This document shows, piece by piece, positions 11,961-24,260 of a DNA stretch of 64,000 bases. The notes beneath the pieces were generated by a model. The model was given only the letters and a program-made list of their open reading frames with translations. It did no database searches and was not told where the DNA came from. The translations under genes were made by a program, and so were the position numbers. The stretch's first letter is position 1. The number at the start of each line of letters is the position of its first letter. The stretch comes from Siphonodentalium dalli. Lineage: Eukaryota > Mollusca > Scaphopoda > Gadilida > Siphonodentaliidae. The DNA is taken from contig CP136063.1 in NCBI GenBank assembly GCA_032622095.1, positions 30,756,987-30,820,986 on the forward strand, given 5' to 3'.

Positions 11961-12720
11961 CAACCAGCTTCTCCCCATCACATTCATTGGCAACTGTTTT
12001 ACTCTGCTGTTCACCATCCGGTAATTTCTCCTGACACATCCCGTCTAAACCTTCAACCTGTTTCTCTCCATCACATTCATCAGCTGTCTTACTCTGCTGT
12101 TCACGCTCCAATGCATTAACCAGACACATCCCGTCTAAACCATCAACGTGCTTCTCCCCGCCACATTTATCAACTATATATCCTACTTGTCTCTTCGCTC
12201 TCGGCTACACTCTCCGGACACATCGAATGCACACACTCGATCAACATCTGCATTCCACATTCATCAACAACTATCTTACTCTGCTGTTCACTCTCCATTA
12301 TATTCTCCTGGCACATCCCGTCTAAACCGTCAACCCGTTTCTCTCACTCACATTCATCAACTGTCTTACTCTGCTGTTCACTATTCTGTACTTTCCCCTG
12401 AAACAGCCCGTCTGAACCTTCAACCTGCTTCTCTCCATCACATTCATCGGCTGTATTACTCTGCTGTTCACTCTCCGATACTTTCTCCTGACACCTCTCG
12501 TTCACACCCTCGATCACCATCTCCATGTCACATTTATCAACATATGTCTTATATATACCCTGTTCATTCTCTAGTACAATCTCCGGACACATGTCGTCCA
12601 CGCCCTCGATCTCCATCTCCGTGTCATTTTCATCAACTGTCTTACTCTGATGTTCACTCGCTAGTACATTATCCGAACACCTCCCGTCTAAACCCTCAAC
12701 AAGCTTCTCACCCCATCACA
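11930..12720. repeat. Degenerate ~100-bp tandem repeat, possibly coding on -
   Basis: About seven diverged units share CTTACTCTGCTGTTCAC and CATCACATTCATC. On the minus strand they read as acidic repeats with DECDGEKQVEG-like and EQQSKT-like segments, but frames shift between units. Either strand can look open because of the repeat, so I do not call a gene here. Confidence 0.7.
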
Positions 12721-12789
12721 TTCACCAACATTCTGGCTCACTCTGTTCAATCAACTCAGAATCATCTCCAATCTCAATTAATCCGACGC

Positions 12790-13180
12790 TCACCTCGACT
12801 TGCTTTCATACCACGCCTACTCGAAACACCCTCAACCTTTCTCCCTATACAGACTCAACTTTCAAACCGTCATCGATAATCGCCCCATGTTCCTCTCCAC
12901 TCCCAACTAACCCGTCGCTGACCTCTCTGTCTGATCGCACACCTCGACTTGCTTGCCTACCACGCCTAGTCAAAACACCCTCAAACTTTCTCCCTACAGA
13001 CCCAACTTTCAAACCGTCATCGACAATCGCCCCAGGTCCCTCTCCACTCCCAACTAACCTGTCGCCGACCTCTCTGTCTGATCGCACACCTCGACTTGCT
13101 TGCCTACCACGCCTAGTCAAAACACCCTCAAGATTTCTGCCCACCGACCCAACTTTCAAACCATCATTGGCAATCGCTCC
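12790..13180. repeat. ~160-bp tandem repeat, 2-2.5 copies
   Basis: The segment with CCAACTTTCAAACCGTCATC and CTCTGTCTGATCGCACACC recurs at about 12860, 13005 and 13150. On the minus strand it reads as basic Arg/Gly-rich repeats, probably an artefact. Confidence 0.8.
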
Positions 13181-13374
13181 AGATTCCTATACACTCCCAA
13201 CTAACACATTTGCCGACCTCTCTATCTGATTGCGCACCCTGACCCGCTTTCTTACCACAACCACCCAATACACTTTTCTTAACATTCCTTCTAGTTCTAA
13301 TAACAGGCATAACGATATTGGGACGTGGCTAGAGGGTTTCCGTTCGGGGGGTGTCCACCTTGGGAGATTCCAAC

Positions 13375-13475
13375 TGCACCCCCCTTGAATCAGAATCAGA
13401 CCGACCACAAGTTTTGCAACTGCACCCCCCCCCCCCCTTGAATCAGAATCAGACCGACCACAAGTTTTGCACTCC
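13375..13475. repeat. Short direct duplication with poly-C
   Basis: TTGAATCAGAATCAGACCGA plus CCACAAGTTTTGCA occurs twice, separated by C tracts. Confidence 0.75.
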
Positions 13476-13630
13476 CCCCTTGGATCTCAGTGCTCTTAGG
13501 CCTAATATCCCATATATCCATAATATATTCCCGGTATGAGAACATTCAGATATTTTAGACATTTAACTCCATACAGAACAACACGCCTACGGGCAAGAGA
13601 CCACGAAACACCAGGCTTACCATGGCTGTT

Positions 13631-15178
13631 CGGCCCGGTGTGAGAACATTTTTAAATTTGAAACAAGAAAATCGCAAATCCTATCATCTGGACTGGCCTC
13701 AACTGCAGCTTTCCTATAGTGTTGGAAATTTCAAACCTCATACTCCCCCTCAGGTTGGACAATTCTCCAACTGAATACCATTTCAGCCCATAAATTTTCC
13801 CAAATACAGTGCAACATTGTTAAACTTATTAGCATTTTTGTAAATTAGCCACTGGGGAGACACAATGACACACCGGGACGACCATGGTTCGGCCCGGTGT
13901 GGGAAAATTTTGTAATCTGAACAAGAAAATCGCAAAATCCTAGCATCTAGACTAACCTCAAGCCCTCTTACAGTTGGAAAATTCCAACCAACACTCAACT
14001 TAGGTTGGAACATTTACAACTGATGACAATTCCAATGACAATGTTGACCAAATGTATGATAATATTGTTTTCTTAAATTAACTAGCAGTTTTTGACTGGA
14101 CATGGCGGAGGGACCAGGACACAAGTTTTCCAACTGTTGGAAATTTCCAACCTGACACCCCCTTGAGGTTGGAAAATTTCCAACTGATGACCATTTCAGT
14201 CCAAAAATTTTACCAAAAATAAGAAAATTTGCAAATATTGGTCCAAAAACAATTAATTCCCCCCAAGAACTTGTTTGAAATTCAAACTACAAGAACATTT
14301 TCAACCTACTGTTAGTGTGAAATTTCCAACTAATGTATTGGCAGGTATGAAATTTCCAACTGTTGAAAATTTTAACCAAAGTTGGGGGGTGAGACACCCC
14401 CCCCCGGCCCGGTGTGAGAACATTTTTAAATTTGAAACAAGAAAATCGCAAATCCTATCATCTGGACTGGCCTCAACTGCAGCTTTCCTATAGTGTTGGA
14501 AATTTCAAACCTCATACTCCCCCTCAGGTTGGACAATTCTCCAACTGAATACCATTTCAGCCCATAAATTTTCCCAAATACAGTGCAACATTGTTAAACT
14601 TATTAGCATTTTTGTAAATTAGCCACTGGGGAGACACAATGACACACCGGGACGACCATGGTTCGGCCCGGTGTGGGAAAATTTTGTAATCTGAACAAGA
14701 AAATCGCAAAATCCTAGCATCTAGACTAACCTCAAGCCCTCTTACAGTTGGAAAATTCCAACCAACACTCAACTTAGGTTGGAACATTTACAACTGATGA
14801 CAATTCCAATGACAATGTTGACCAAATGTATGATAATATTGTTTTCTTAAATTAACTAGCAGTTTTTGACTGGACATGGCGGAGGGACCAGGACACAAGT
14901 TTTCCAACTGTTGGAAATTTCCAACCTGACACCCCCCTTGAGGTTGGAAAATTTCCAACTGATGACCATTTCAGTCCAAAAATTTTACCAAAAATAAGAA
15001 AATTTGCAAATATTGGTCCAAAAACAATTAATTCCCCCCAAGAACTTGTTTGAAATTCAAACTACAAGAACATTTTCAACCTACTGTTAGTGTGAAATTT
15101 CCAACTAATGTATTGGCAGGTATGAAATTTCCAACTGTTGAAAATTTTAACCAAAGTTGGGGGGTGAGACACCCCCCC
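13631..15178. repeat. 774-bp tandem duplication, 2 near-identical copies
   Basis: CGGCCCGGTGTGAGAACATT occurs at 13631 and again at 14405, and the sequence between repeats almost base for base, including identical ORF translations (13783-14013 and 14557-14787, -). The unit is full of GTTGGAAATTTCCAAC-type palindromes. Near identity points to a recent duplication or an assembly artefact. Non-coding. Confidence 0.9.
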
Positions 15179-15209
15179 CCCCCAACCCCCCCCCCCCCCC
15201 CCCCCCCCC
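15172..15209. repeat. Poly-C tract
   Basis: Two C runs separated by AA terminate the second 774-bp copy. Length is probably unreliable. Confidence 0.8.
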
Positions 15210-15679
15210 TGTCGCAACGTCTCTCATTGGGACTCTCAATCTCTCATACAGAACTTTATCCCGATAATATTTGGATCGTTCGCGAATTATTTGCTTGCTG
15301 TTCTCTCTTTCCTGTCTAGATGGGCCCGGAAATTATTCGGGATTTTGCAGTGGCGAAGCTGGTGGTGTACATGCTATAATCTACTTTATTTTTTTTAGTT
15401 TTTCTCTTTGTTTTCTCTGTTTTACTCCGATGCTTGTTCAGGTAATAACTTGAAAGTAATGCTCGGATCTCAATGAAAATGTGTATGGTTGTTCACAACT
15501 ATGAGGACATTTAATGTCATATTCAACTGTTTTGTTTTTTTGTTCTATAGTTATTCATCTTTGTTTATATGAAAATCCTGATTTTTGGGTCCATCGGTCT
15601 GAGTATAGCACTCATAAGTCATATATATGCCCATACTAGTCGGTATGCCACAAGGGGGTATGCACCGGACGACAGTCCA

Positions 15680-15796
15680 TCTCTTGTCTCCTTTATACTT
15701 TGCTTTCTGTTTGTTCAAATAAGAGCATCGCCGTTCAGGATTCTTAACTCTGTTCGTTCTGAATTGCCTCTGTCTCTCAGCACTTGACATAGCCAT
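15680..15796 (-). pseudogene. N-terminal exon fragment of a transposon-type gene
   Basis: The reverse-strand frame begins MAMSSAERQRQFRTNRVK and continues with a Pro-Glu-Arg-Arg, Tyr-Leu-x-Lys, Lys-Tyr-Lys pattern. This charged helical N-terminus (AERQRxxRxxR..NPERRxxYLxKxK) is, to my recollection, recurrent at the start of multicopy transposon-associated proteins in aquatic animals. No continuation is seen downstream on this strand until the C-terminal fragment at 11.78-11.96 kb, so the middle seems deleted or replaced by repeats. The start could also be the Met at 15808. Confidence 0.4.
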
Positions 15797-15809
15797 ATCT
15801 GAAAGCAAC

Positions 15810-17660
15810 CAGGACGACGTTACTAATATACGAATACCATATATGTATTAAGCGTTCTTGCTCAAAAACGATATGTACACATATGAGTACACGTGCAACT
15901 TCCGGAATCTGTCGAGTTGTAAATCATTGGCATCTTGACATGTATATCGTGTAACGTCTAATCAAGTATGTATGCATGAGAGCGCCTAAGTTTGGTTTCC
16001 ATTATAATTCACCAAAACACCTTTTATTATTGCTATTTTTGGTGAGCGAATGTTAATCACCCCACCAAAATAACGCTTCAGACACACTCTGGTCTTTCCT
16101 GTAGCGTGTTGTGTATTTAATGTAACGACCACGCGATCTGGTCGTAAATTTAAAAGGAACTATATAACGAACGCATCGATGCTTACTCACCATAGCACAC
16201 TCACATCCATATTTGTATGTGAGTTAAAAATGACACTTACCATTTGGTAATCCTTTCCCCTTACACCAAAATTCAAATAATGACAACTAATCGTATTTCC
16301 TGTAACGCCTATTTGGTTACTTGTGCAGATAACTGTATCATTGGCATGTAATTTCGATATTTCAAATAATTTCACGCTACTCATGTAATTATAACATACC
16401 TAAACACAGTAAATAAACGTCAAACAAAATAACACACGATTGCTTGCTATTACTACAAAAGTAAAATTCATGTAACACATGTCGTATATCGTGTTACTTG
16501 CAGTGTATTTCGTGTAACGAAATCACAATTTGAAGCGACTCAAATATAGAAGAGGTCGCGTTTGTTATTATATAATGTTTTTCACATCACAATGATAGCA
16601 GGAATGCGACAAAGGGGCTAAAAGTCGACTTTATTCAAATTGCTACGTTGTTGGTCAAAACTGCTTTCTCCCGTAACAATTATAGTATCTCCCGTAACAT
16701 AATTTAACATTGTGGCAAAGTCCCAGCAAATGGTTTATCTTAAACACATAACCGTTTGGCTAAATACAATTCAAATGAGTCACCTGACAGTTTACATAAT
16801 AAATCCACATAATATTTTGACACATATTATACATAGACTAATCTCAAGGTGATATTTCTATCTCCAGTAACAAAACTGGTATTTCCTGTAATGATTTTCT
16901 TCGTAACAGGAGTAGACCGTTACAGGAGATATGTATTGACTATCAAACACGAAATATCTCAATGATTTCTCCCTTCAGCGGGGAGATAATGTGGCAATCG
17001 AAATGATGCACAAACATATCTATGAAAATGAATTAGCGATACTGAGCTCCCTGGTCATATCGATTAAATTTGCGTTACGTTTCAGACGCTTTTCAAATAT
17101 ACGGTTATGGGTGCACCTACCTGATGCTAATTTTTCCTCCGCTGTATCTTCGTATTCAAAATCGGCGTCCACTTTCGATCATGCCACGTGCTCTCACTCT
17201 TATAAAACGAATTGACGTCATTGACACTGATAGGGAGGTCCTATTATTTTGCTAGTATGCATCTTCGTTACAGTAGATACATCGAGTTGAGGGACAAGAT
17301 GTAACGAGCAACAAATATGTGGACATCTCGGACATTGGTAGTCTACAGTTAATTTTCATTTAGAGTAATGACCATGCATTATTCAACTACGTATGACAGT
17401 TTTCATAATTATTGTGAATAATGTCCATAGACAGACGAGCGAACTCGATATTTTGAAATTGGGACACGAGTTTTAGTGGAAATTCAGCTATAAAGCTAAC
17501 GGGTAGGGTGTTAATATCCCGCTACACGACATGTATACGGTGTGTATTTTATAGAACGCATTGCGGGCCATATATAAAATTATAATTTGCCAGCATATAT
17601 CTTGTTTGAAAGACGCCAGTGTCAAAGGACAAGAATATGCACCAAAATTGATAATGACTC
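15810..17660. other. Right arm of the 7.9 kb element, non-coding
   Basis: Frequent CCGTAAC, CTGTAACG and GTTACAGG words (for example about 16300, 16670, 16870-16930) echo the left arm. ORFs at 16991-17255 lack any recognisable motif. No gene is supported. Confidence 0.5.
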
Positions 17661-18099
17661 ATATATGCGAGTCGACCATAGGTCGCCTCGCATACATGTA
17701 TATAAGAGAATGCATTTTAACACTTTTTACCATTTTTTCTTACGTTCTTTAACAATTTTAGAATTTTTTCTTACATTTTTTTACATTTTTTTATAATATT
17801 TTTCTACATTCTTTGACAATTGTATCATTTTTAATATGTGTTAAGCCAATGCATTCTCTTATATATGCGAGGCGACCTATGGTCGACTCGCATATATAAG
17901 AGAATGCATTGGCACAGGGTCGTTCTGTTGGATAAAGGGTTAAGTTGCCTTTTAGCCGCAGTGTACTTTATGTTCAGCCATGGTGTACTTGCTGTTCAGC
18001 CGCGGTGCTCAACAACTGCAGTTACAAACTCTGACACCGCGGCCAAACGGCACATACACCGCGGTGCCCATGGACACTTGTTTTGTCCAGTGGGTTAAG

Positions 18100-21000
18100 T
18101 GAACAGAATCATTTATTATGACTCAATTAAATTTTGAAAAAATTTGTCCACAAAGATAGATCTTAAAAAATTATTATATAATTTTTTTAAAGACATATTA
18201 TGGACTTGTTCGGGTGCATGACATTAATACGATAATACTCAGGTGCTATACCGACATGGGGAATGTAGCATTCTACTAACATCGCCGAAAATTTCAAAGA
18301 AATCGACCATACCACTCCATAGAAAACATCATCTGAATTACCCCCCAACTGTAAATATTTATATCTCGATTTGGGATGCAACTATCAGCGATTAAGTTTT
18401 TTATTTTGCCACCGAGATTTAAATATCGAAATGACGCGGTGACACGTTATGCAGTAGGTCCCTAGATTTGCGTAGGTCTCCGTAGATCACTCAATTCATG
18501 TAGGTCCCCGTAGTAATGCAATATATAGTAGGCCTACATGATTATTTCACTGAGGATAAAATGGATTGATACCACTAAATGTTAAACGTTACTTTGCATA
18601 TTTTTTTACAATTAATTTCCCAAATCTGATGGGTTTGTTTGCTTAGTGATACTTAGATGAAGCCTAACTAAAATTACATAATTTCTGATCTGGAAAATAA
18701 GAGGATTATCTTACTGGCTTCGGGATCAGATATCAATTGGAGGATAACTGGATATATTTTTGCATTTATTAATGTGGCTTTGGGGGCAGAATATATATAT
18801 ATATATTAATTGGAGGATAAATGGATATATTTTTGCATTTATTTAGGTTCCTGTAGACTGTAGTAATGCAAGAGTGCATGCTTTATAGAAAAGTAATGGC
18901 TAATATTATCAATATGTGAACATTGTATATGATATTTCGTTGTTTTTTTTAAATTAAATATCTAATTATACATTTTGTTTAGCTTAGATGAAAAAAATTA
19001 TTTACCATCCAGTTAATTAAGTTATGTTAAGATTTAATTTTCTTTAAGTTAGGACTGACAAGTGATCAGTACGGTACTAAACATAACTTATTGAACTGAA
19101 TGGTAAGTTTACCCAGCCCAACTACATGTGTGGACATGAATCAAATTGTTTGCGAGACTGAGTGTTTTCTTTGCAAAAAGGATCTGTCCTCTTTGAAGAT
19201 TTATTTCGGCAATGTCTGTTGTGATAGGGTTGTGACTAATTATCAACTGGTGTTACTACTTTTTCACCTGCTCATAGATGAGTGACATTTTGTGATTCTA
19301 AGACATGATACTTAAGTTGAGCACTGAGACTTTCATATTCTATACAAACGGCACGATTCGCCGAAAATCGGTCTAATAATATAACAATTCCCTTTCAGAT
19401 ACTAACCCAACAAGATCATATTGTAATTATCCATTCTGTACAAACATCATTTTATCTCATTTTAATGGAAAAAGGAAAAAAAAAACCCAAAAATCATATA
19501 TACAATTATACATGTACCAAAAAAATTGTATAGATGTATAATATACACATATACAAATTCATACATAAATATATATTCATATAGTGTATATCTTCATTGT
19601 TCAACATTGTTCAGAATTATAACAGTTGTTAAAATACATGCTTTCATCTCGCCGCCCGCTTGTTGGGGGGAGGGGGGGGGGGGGGGGGGGGGGTTGACAT
19701 GTTGTTTTGTTTGGGACAGTAGGGACAGCTTTTTATAAAAAAAGTTCTCTAAACGATTCATTAATTGGGCCCTTTTGTACCCTGCCAAAGTGTTCTGATT
19801 TTCATGGCGTTAGTTCATCTATACCACATTTGTCTGCAATCTCCCCGATTAGGAATGCCAATTAGTTAAAATAATATATAATGTAGTTAAAGGCGAGAAT
19901 GACGAATTAGAACGTAGTATTTTCGGTTTCGGACAATTCAAACTCATAGAGCAGTTCCTTAAGTTTAAAGTTGCAGTTATTTATTTTGAAACTAATGAAA
20001 GACAAGGTATAATTTTTTTACTGGTAATATTCATTATAAACTTGTACAAATCTGAAAACAAACAAAACTTTAATATTTAAGAAATTTAGAGTTCCCTCTC
20101 TTACAGCAGCGACCACTATGCCAGGAAGACCAATCGATCTAGTTCAGCCCGATTGGGCTATTATAATTTATAGATCAATTGGTGGTTCACGCTCTGCATT
20201 TCAAATATTGGTAATAATTTCCATTTACAGAAGTCAATAATGCCATTGCAGATAACTTCATCTTGAATTCGACAAAATATGTTGACGTTTGATAATTCCC
20301 CGATTTGTTTATTTTCAATCGATGACAGATGAGAATCATGACGACCTGGATCAGTTTTCGGATGTGCGCCAATCGTCTATTTGCATGCTGTGAATATACC
20401 CATTCAAGCCTCAATTTGCGAACAATCCATATATAACATATACACAGTGTGAACACTTTGTTAGTTGCCAATTAATTCTCCATATTTCAATTAGAAAACA
20501 TAAGATGTCGATGCAAAAATTAAGACATTATCTTGTGGTTGTATCTGAGAAGATTTCTTACTCTGACCGCAGTTTTCAACAATTTAATACGGGGCGAATA
20601 CCGCACCAATAATATGCCATCTTGCCATTCTTGAGGTTTTATTTCTAGATTTTTTATAACCTTTCTTATGGTATATCGGATACATGCAGTTCTGTCTGAC
20701 ATGAAATATATACCCACCGGGAGTGAAGCTAATGACTTTTTTCAGTTTCCTGGTTATGAAGTTGGGAATTGCTGCTCAGAAAAGATCCTATCAATATCAA
20801 TTTTATTTAAAATATAAAAGACGGTTGTGAATATTAGGGACCATTATTGAACGGCAATAAGAAAAACAAAATCGAATAAAATCAATTTTGATAGACTTGT
20901 TTCGGACAGGGGTCATCAATTCATATTTATTATTTCAAATCCAGGACACTGTATACATGTATATCATGTTGCGGAAGAGATAATCCATCTTTAAAGGCAC

Positions 21001-22190
21001 GAATGGCCTTCAAGTTGGATATTGCTGTTAAAATAGTCCCATCCATTAAATCCATTAACAACTGTTGAAGTTAGTCGTTACGACATGAACTGACACCAGA
21101 ACGACCAAAAAGCCAACATTTCCAGATAAACAAATATGGAGAACTCTAGAATGGAAAATCCTAACAAAACGATGGAACCCTCTACACGTATTTAATGTCC
21201 CCATAGTTGTGAACATCCATTCCAAATTTCATCGAGATCCCAGCACAACTGTTGAAATTACGACATGCACACGTGTGGATAACACAGCCATAAAATGTAC
21301 ATTTTGGCTGTGTTACGACACTGTCAAAATGGCTAATGAGTGTGGGATATTACAGTCAGTGGCCAAAAACATATTGGTATCCTTTACAAAGGGTGGGGGA
21401 AAAAACAAATCAAAACATCATTGGGTTTGCCATAAGGTCACATTATAGTGAAATGCACGTACAGTAATTCACACCTAATTAGGGATGACCTTAATATTGT
21501 TTATCCATTCTTTCATCGACATGCTGCTACCAGGCAGCTGATTGGATGCATACCGCGTGACTGAGAAAATATGTACGTGCACACCTTGGTTCGATCATTT
21601 CTGACCAAATTTGGTTCAGTTCACTCGATTCAATCTAAAGTTATCATCCAGAAACCAAATACAGACGGACGGCTAAACTGACAGATGATGAACAACGGAC
21701 GGACGGACAACCCATTTCCATAATACGACCTTTTTTTCAAAAGGGCATATAAAAATACTATATTTCGGCACATAGAATGACTCAACATTTTATTGGCTTT
21801 TCTCAAATGAAATCTATGCCCTTTGAATGTCTTGTTTTTGGCTGTGGAAAATGGGGTACTCCGATGTCTCAAATAGAATAAATGAACCGATACCCTGATG
21901 CAATTGTCAGTCAGAGGAAGCGACTGTTTCCATTCAGATGCCAATAACTTTTTGAAGTCTATGTCTCTATACATCTCTCGTGCGTCGGATTATAAATAAA
22001 AACAAACATGATGATGTGCACGCCATACATGTGGACACTTATATATACAGGTAAAATATATCGATCAGTTGGGACAATCAACTAGAGATGGGCTTGTCCC
22101 ATATTGGACTAAGTAATACCCCATGTATTGAAAATGTTATTCGAATGAAGTAGCCATTACCATACATGTATATTTGGCACTGAAATTATG
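18100..22190. other. Gene-poor AT-rich interval
   Basis: Contains the inverted relative of the 830-935 repeat at about 18190-18300, a G run of 22 at 19672-19693, and otherwise unstructured AT-rich sequence. None of the short ORFs (for example 19100-19285, 20187-20471, 21630-21974) shows a family signature. Confidence 0.5.
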
Positions 22191-22197
22191 TCAACAG

Positions 22198-22246
22198 GTA
22201 ACCCTAACCCTAAACCCCCTAACCCCTAACTCTAATCCTAAATTTA
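22198..22246. repeat. Degenerate interstitial telomere-like repeat
   Basis: A short run of TAACCCTAACCCTAA-type units followed by degenerate CCCCTAAC units, i.e. the complement of TTAGGG. Too short and degenerate to be a telomere; more likely a repair scar or chance amplification. Confidence 0.7.
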
Positions 22247-22261
22247 TTGACTAAATAAAAG

Positions 22262-22443
22262 CCGGACAAAATGGTGCACAGGTTCCCATGGTGGTTGATG
22301 TCTGTGCCAAGTTTCAAGGAAAATTATCATAAAACGACTGAGAAAAACTCCGGACAAAATTGTGTCCATGGACGGCTAGACGGACGGCTCGACGGATGGA
22401 CAGACGGACAAGCTGATACCAGTATACCCCCCACAACTCGTTG

Positions 22444-22475
<32 letters not shown>

Positions 22476-22500
22476 ATAATTATACAGGTAACATACATGT
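22262..22500. repeat. Dispersed repeat family B with CGGA microsatellite and poly-G
   Basis: GTGGTTGATGTCTGTGCCAA, then ACTCCGGACAAAATTGTGTC and a GGACGGACGG stretch; the same order occurs at 24100-24260. It ends in an uninterrupted G run (22445-22474). This looks like a short interspersed element with a microsatellite tail. Confidence 0.7.
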
Positions 22501-22673
22501 ATATTGATCAGCTGGGACAATCACATTGTTGACAACAATGTGATTCAGAGCCATCAACAATAACAGGGAGATAACTCTACTAATGGAGCATGTGGTTAAT
22601 GTTTATCAGTGTAAGAGAGACAACTCTCATTATATCCAAACAATATTAGTTTTATAATTACATTTATTTGCTT

Positions 22674-23720
22674 AAAGATGGATTATCTCTTTAAATAACA
22701 AATTTGAAATAAATGCGTTGGCATAAAATAATAAATATGAACTGAAGACCCCTGTCCGGAAACGCTTCTATCAATTAATATTGATTTTATTTTGAATAAT
22801 TTATTGGGACCGTTTATTTGTCTAATTTTGGAACAGATCATTCAGGTGATACCATATAGCAATAGAGAGCATTAGGCTGTTCCTATGGCTACGTACCAAA
22901 TGTCCCAGATTGATCGGTTGTATTGTTTTATAAAACTTTTATTCCATAGTTATCTGTAGTTATAGCAATATTAAGTATAACAAGCAGTCGCAGACGGCGG
23001 TACCCCCCACCGAAATGTGCAGTCGGGGAAGTGCATTCTCAATAATGTTTGCGTTCTCCACCGAAATGTGCAGTTGGGGAAGTGCATTGACTGCACATTC
23101 TCAACAAGTGGGATTTTGTCAAAAAGCCTGGCTTGCAAACTCATTTTAGGACTGACATTTGTGGAAATTAGCCATGTGACATCATCCTTTTGCACTAAAA
23201 ATAATAAACAAAGTCCAATAACTCTGCTGAAAATATCTGGCCAGACCTGGTTTGCGAACGCGTTCTAGATATTCGTCATGTGAACTCATATACCAAAAAT
23301 CTTTGAAATCCATTGACATTTGTGGAAATGAGCCCTGTGACGTCGTCTATTAACAAAAATAATAAACAAAGTCCAATAACCCTGGTAAAAATAACCAGCC
23401 AGACCTGGCTTGCGAACTCATTCTAGGTTATGGTCAGGTGAACTCATACACCACAAATCTTTGAAATCCGTTGACATTTGTTCAAGTTATGACTCTTACA
23501 AATTCGGGACGGACAGTACGACAAACGGACGGAACCCATTCCTATATCCCACGCAAATTTTCAATTTGGCGGGGGATAATTAATGTTCATTTACAAAATT
23601 ACAGCATAAAATTTCTGGTCTCTGTTAACAGTAACCACTATTGTTCGCTAAACAACGACACTTTTTAGAGTAGAACATGTTCGAAACAAAATGAATATTA
23701 ATCGATAGAAGAATTTCTGG
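22674..23720. repeat. Dispersed repeat family A, copy 2, interrupted
   Basis: 22674-22950 matches 7527-7790 and 23605-23720 matches 7850-7950. The 650 bp between them is a different sequence with internal tandem repeats (next entry), so another repeat appears to have inserted or been captured here. Confidence 0.6.
22985..23580. repeat. Tandem units inside family A copy 2
   Basis: Two copies of ACCGAAATGTGCAGT plus GGGGAAGTGCATT occur near 23010 and 23060, followed by about three diverged ~150-bp units sharing CCAGACCTGG, TTGCGAAC and GTGGAAATKAGCC (23110-23480). It ends in a GGACGGACAG stretch. Confidence 0.65.
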
Positions 23721-23729
23721 ACAGAAAGG

Positions 23730-24260
23730 GGAATAACTCCACACAAAAAAGTCAGACAAACATCATAAACGCAAGTGCACATGTTCCCATGGTACTAAAT
23801 ATCAGTGCAAAGATTAAAAAACATTGACCATAAAAATGTAGGAATAAAAGCTTGGACAACATTATGCATGTTGCGAAAATTTTCAAAGTAAAAAAATGGG
23901 GGGATAACTCAACCAAAATATGTCGGACAGATGTCATAATCGCAGGTGCACAAGTTCCCATGGTACTAAATATCTGTGCCACGTTTTTAAAAAATTGACC
24001 TAAAAATGTAGGAATAAAAGCTCGGACAAAAGTATACATGTTGCGAAAAATTTCTAAGTCAAAAAATGGGGGGATAACTCCACCAAAAAAAAGTCTGACA
24101 GACGTCATAATCGCAGGTGCACAGTTTCCCATGGTGGTTGATGTCTGTGCCAAGTTTGATCAAAAAAAGACTGAGAAAAACTCCGGACAAAATTTGTGTC
24201 CACGGACGGACGGACGACAGATGACAGACGGACAAGCCGACTACAGAAACCATGCACATT
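23730..24260. repeat. ~155-bp tandem repeat, 3 copies (family B)
   Basis: Each unit holds GGGGGATAACTCCACC-like, GACGTCATAATCGCAGGTGC-like and TTCCCATGGT words. The last unit runs into GTTGATGTCTGTGCC and a CGGACGGA tail as at 22262-22500. ORFs on both strands are translations of the repeat. Confidence 0.8.

Larger units (their letters stand above)
9781..17664. mobile_element. 7.9 kb TIR DNA transposon, ATAT TSD, class undetermined
   Basis: The inverted ends begin GAGTCATTATCAATTTTGG (9785) and finish with its complement at 17660; the match continues as GCATAT with one mismatch. ATAT at 9781-9784 and 17661-17664 is the probable 4-bp TSD, because removing the element and one ATAT restores the MITE sequence known from 5217-5615. 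It seems to carry remnants of one minus-strand gene (N-terminal piece near 15.7 kb, C-terminal piece near 11.8 kb) with tandem repeats in between. A 4-bp TSD is reported for Sola, Academ and Ginger types; I cannot decide without a transposase core. Confidence 0.75.
9612..17943. mobile_element. TTAA hairpin MITE split by a 7.9 kb insertion
   Basis: The left part (9616-9784) begins TTAA then CCCTTTACCCAACAAA. The right part (17661-17939) ends GTTGGATAAAGGG then TTAA. Joined, they correspond to the complete MITE at 5217-5615. The break falls in the first palindromic arm (CTTATAT | ATATATGCGAG). Confidence 0.85.
9376..18095. mobile_element. Outer, oldest level of a three-level nest
   Basis: TTGGACAAAACAAGTGTCCA at 9381-9400 is matched in inverse at 18071-18090 with one mismatch. 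Both flanks share CCGCAGTGTAC and CCGCGGTG words. I could not find a clean TSD (left flank ATATA, right flank TTAAG), so the exact ends and class are uncertain. It is interrupted by the TTAA MITE and the 7.9 kb element. Confidence 0.45.

Noticed and set aside
11916-12879. Long forward-strand Ser/His/Pro-rich ORFs
   Set aside because: They come from the ~100-bp tandem repeat; the minus strand gives the more protein-like acidic repeat and a plausible C-terminal domain.
22198-22246. True telomere or chromosome end
   Set aside because: Only a few degenerate TAACCC units, embedded in ordinary dispersed repeats.
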